NCBI RefSeq assembly: GCF_902364365.1
Contig: NZ_CABJDN010000007.1
Location: 62,001 to 126,000, forward strand
Direction: 5' to 3'
Source of the DNA: Bacteroides intestinalis
GTDB lineage: Bacteria > Bacteroidota > Bacteroidia > Bacteroidales > Bacteroidaceae
Length of the DNA: 64,000 bases
The notes below the pieces were generated by a model. That model worked only from the letters and a program-made list of their open reading frames with translations, was not told the origin of the DNA and ran no database searches. Made by a program: the position numbers and the translations under genes. Below, in pieces: positions 62,606 through 64,000 of the stretch (position 1 is the stretch's first letter; every line of letters starts with the position of its first letter).

Positions 62606-63397
62606 ATGAATAAAGAGCCCAACGTACATCTTCCCTCTGCGAAATTTCCTGTTCCCCTCCTCGTATTAATGGAAACAGACTCCACCAATCGGCACTTAAC
62701 GCAACTTTGCGATGAACAAGGAACCGATATTCCGGAATTTATGACGGTGATTACCGAACGCCAAACTGCCGGTAAAGGACAACGTGGCAACAGTTGGGAA
62801 TCGGAAGATTGTAAAAACATTACATTCAGCTTCGTACTTTACCCTACATTCATTGAAGCGCGTCAACAATTCATTCTTTCCCAGCTCATCTCACTCTCCA
62901 TCAAAGAAGAATTGGATGAATGGGCTGAAGGTTTTTCCATAAAATGGCCGAATGACATTTACTGGAATGAAAAGAAGATTTGCGGCATACTGATAGAGAA
63001 TGACCTTTCAGGACATCATATCGGACGCAGCATTTCCGGTATCGGAGTGAATATCAATCAGGAAGTTTTCCGAAGCAATGCCCCTAATCCGGTATCTCTA
63101 AAACAGATTACAGGAGAAGATCATGACCGATATCTGATACTTGCCAATATTATGAAACGAATAAAAGAGTACTATACCCTTTTGCAAACAGACTGTTCAG
63201 GTAAAACAGCAGACTTAATCAACACCCGTTATGCTCATTCCCTATTCCGTCGGAATGGCTTTCATCGCTATGCAGATGCGGACGGCGAATTCATTGCCCA
63301 CTTGCTACGCGTAGAACCGGATGGGCGATTTATTCTTGAAGACCAGGCAGGAAAGGAACGTGGATATTTGTTTAAGGAAGTACAATATATTCTTTAG
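62606..63397 (+). CDS. birA: Biotin-[acetyl-CoA-carboxylase] ligase
   Basis: A 263-aa biotin protein ligase that attaches biotin to carboxylase carrier proteins. The catalytic core is complete: ETDSTNRHL (about 22-30), GKGQRGNSWES (biotinoyl-AMP loop, about 56-66), SIKWPNDIYWNEKKICGILIEN (about 108-129) and GIGVNINQ. It lacks an N-terminal HTH, so it is a class I ligase without repressor function. Alternative starts at 62588 (ATG) and 62579 (GTG) would overlap mmcQ; the ATG at 62606 gives a non-overlapping gene, but the choice is uncertain. Confidence 0.93.
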   Translation: MNKEPNVHLPSAKFPVPLLVLMETDSTNRHLTQLCDEQGTDIPEFMTVITERQTAGKGQRGNSWESEDCKNITFSFVLYPTFIEARQQFILSQLISLSIKEELDEWAEGFSIKWPNDIYWNEKKICGILIENDLSGHHIGRSISGIGVNINQEVFRSNAPNPVSLKQITGEDHDRYLILANIMKRIKEYYTLLQTDCSGKTADLINTRYAHSLFRRNGFHRYADADGEFIAHLLRVEPDGRFILEDQAGKERGYLFKEVQYIL

Positions 63398-63496
63398 AGT
63401 TCAAGGCACAACTAAAAGTTAGTATCAACTTACCCTCACTACCCTCACTTTTAAAATAGATTGATGATAATTAGACTATTAGGTGTGAGTGAGAGT

Positions 63497-63543
63497 AAAA
63501 ATCGGGCGTGAGAGTAAGTGACCTACTCTCACGCCCGATTTTT
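63497..63543. terminator. Strong 20-bp-arm terminator after birA
   Basis: 63497-63516 is the exact reverse complement of 63524-63543, with a 7-base loop, followed by T-rich sequence. CCCTCACTACCCTCACTTTT earlier (63432-63451) can also pair partly with GTGTGAGTGAGAGTAA (63483-63498), so an alternative fold exists. Confidence 0.9.
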
Positions 63544-63737
63544 ACATTTTACGTCATAACTACCTTTATTACAACACAATACTTTACATTTAGTGCATAT
63601 ATCGGACGAGTCTGTAATCCAATATTTTTAGCCTTCCTTCCCCGCGTAAATGGCGGATATGCCCCATTGCAGTCGTTTTCATCATACCGCATATCCTTTG
63701 GAAGTCACCTTTTGTCATCATGTGGTTTTGACTGAAA
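63544..63737. other. Intergenic region without a gene
   Basis: About 190 bases after the birA terminator. GGATATGC (63653-63660) and GCATATCC (63691-63698) form an 8-bp inverted repeat enclosing about 30 bases. The short frames here read like noise; a 75-codon frame at 63508-63735 starts inside the terminator and is not credible. Confidence 0.4.
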
Positions 63738-63935
63738 TAGCTGGTCAGTGGAGTGTTCAACATAAGAGATTATTTTGTTTACTCTTAAGAAACATTCCGT
63801 TCACCCTTAGGAATGATTGGACACCAACCTTGGTCAACAGGCTTGTTAACCTTGGTTGATCGGCTTGTTGACCGTCATTAACGAGCCTGTTGACCAAGGT
63901 TAACATCCAATCAGACTTACTACCAAGACACCAAA
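63738..63935. repeat. 22-bp-periodic array with large inverted repeat (array D)
   Basis: Up to nine 22-base units from 63738 in constant phase; the clearest are 63826, 63848 and 63870, each ending in GCTTGTT or GCCTGTT. Superimposed is a perfect 18-bp inverted repeat, 63826-63843 and 63884-63901 (AACCTTGGTCAACAGGCT and its complement), so a cruciform or long RNA hairpin can form. It probably continues to or beyond the window edge. Confidence 0.7.
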
Positions 63936-64000
63936 CAAGCAGAGCAAAGTCAAATGCCCCCCTATGTATTTCTCAATTACTATTGAAGCTTTTACTCTGA

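Noticed and set aside
63508..63735. 75-codon plus-strand frame at the window end
   Set aside because: It starts inside the birA terminator hairpin and lacks any sign of a real protein.

Overview
The window is about 64 kb of a Bacteroidales chromosome, most likely a gut Bacteroides. The evidence is the recurring TTTG / TAnnTTTG promoter pattern, several families typical of the group (DUF3822, DUF4834, Imm17, SprE/PorW-like and PorX-like proteins, regulatory-domain beta-barrel outer-membrane proteins), and the gene neighbourhoods. The species call is inference.

Layout. 1-14.3 kb is core chromosome: alaS, a short RNA candidate, a 22-bp-periodic repeat array, a lipoprotein, a RecD-like helicase, DUF3822-rsmD, cardiolipin synthase, a large outer-membrane beta-barrel protein and aroB. 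14.3-23.4 kb is accessory: an orphan HigA antitoxin, then a compact A+T-rich integrated element of about 7.3 kb (14981-22310) bounded by a 44-bp direct repeat taken from the 5' half of a tRNA-Pro(GGG) gene, then hicAB and gene remnants. The element encodes a tyrosine integrase, an unrecognised partner protein, an AlpA-like helix-turn-helix protein, a phage gene II/X-type replication protein, and a cargo run of a PD-(D/E)XK-like protein, two membrane proteins, an ADP-ribosylglycohydrolase and a small protein that may be frameshifted. Insertion left the old tRNA promoter and 5' half at the left end, and the element supplied a new promoter and 5' half so that tRNA-Pro stays intact at the right end.

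23.4-38.4 kb holds a tricorn-like S41 protease, an AspT/YidE-type transporter, an FMN-binding/nitroreductase fusion, a cupin, a small phage-type protein, a Bcr/CflA drug exporter and an EmrAB-TolC-like export operon divergent from an AraC regulator. 38.4-46.6 kb is one long forward run: aroA, a small membrane-anchored protein, a ZnuB-like permease, a SprE/PorW-like TPR lipoprotein, a PorX-like response regulator with a PglZ domain, tsaE and an Imm17-like protein. 46.6-64 kb holds a complete RND efflux operon, an acidic protein and trxA, dnaE, the psd-pssA phosphatidylethanolamine pair, DUF4834, a 59-aa gene, an RNA candidate, tadA, a ribbon-helix-helix-like protein, yraN, an AlbA_2/ATPase protein, mmcQ/yjbR and birA.

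A theme not explained by genes is a set of intergenic arrays with a 22-bp period (2994-3104, 28400-28487, 38378-38465, 38611-38654 and about 63738-63935). The unit sequence differs between most loci but the period does not, and in three of the arrays the clearest units are short inverted repeats; two arrays show related units in opposite orientations. The two observations most worth checking are these arrays and the tRNA-Pro element.
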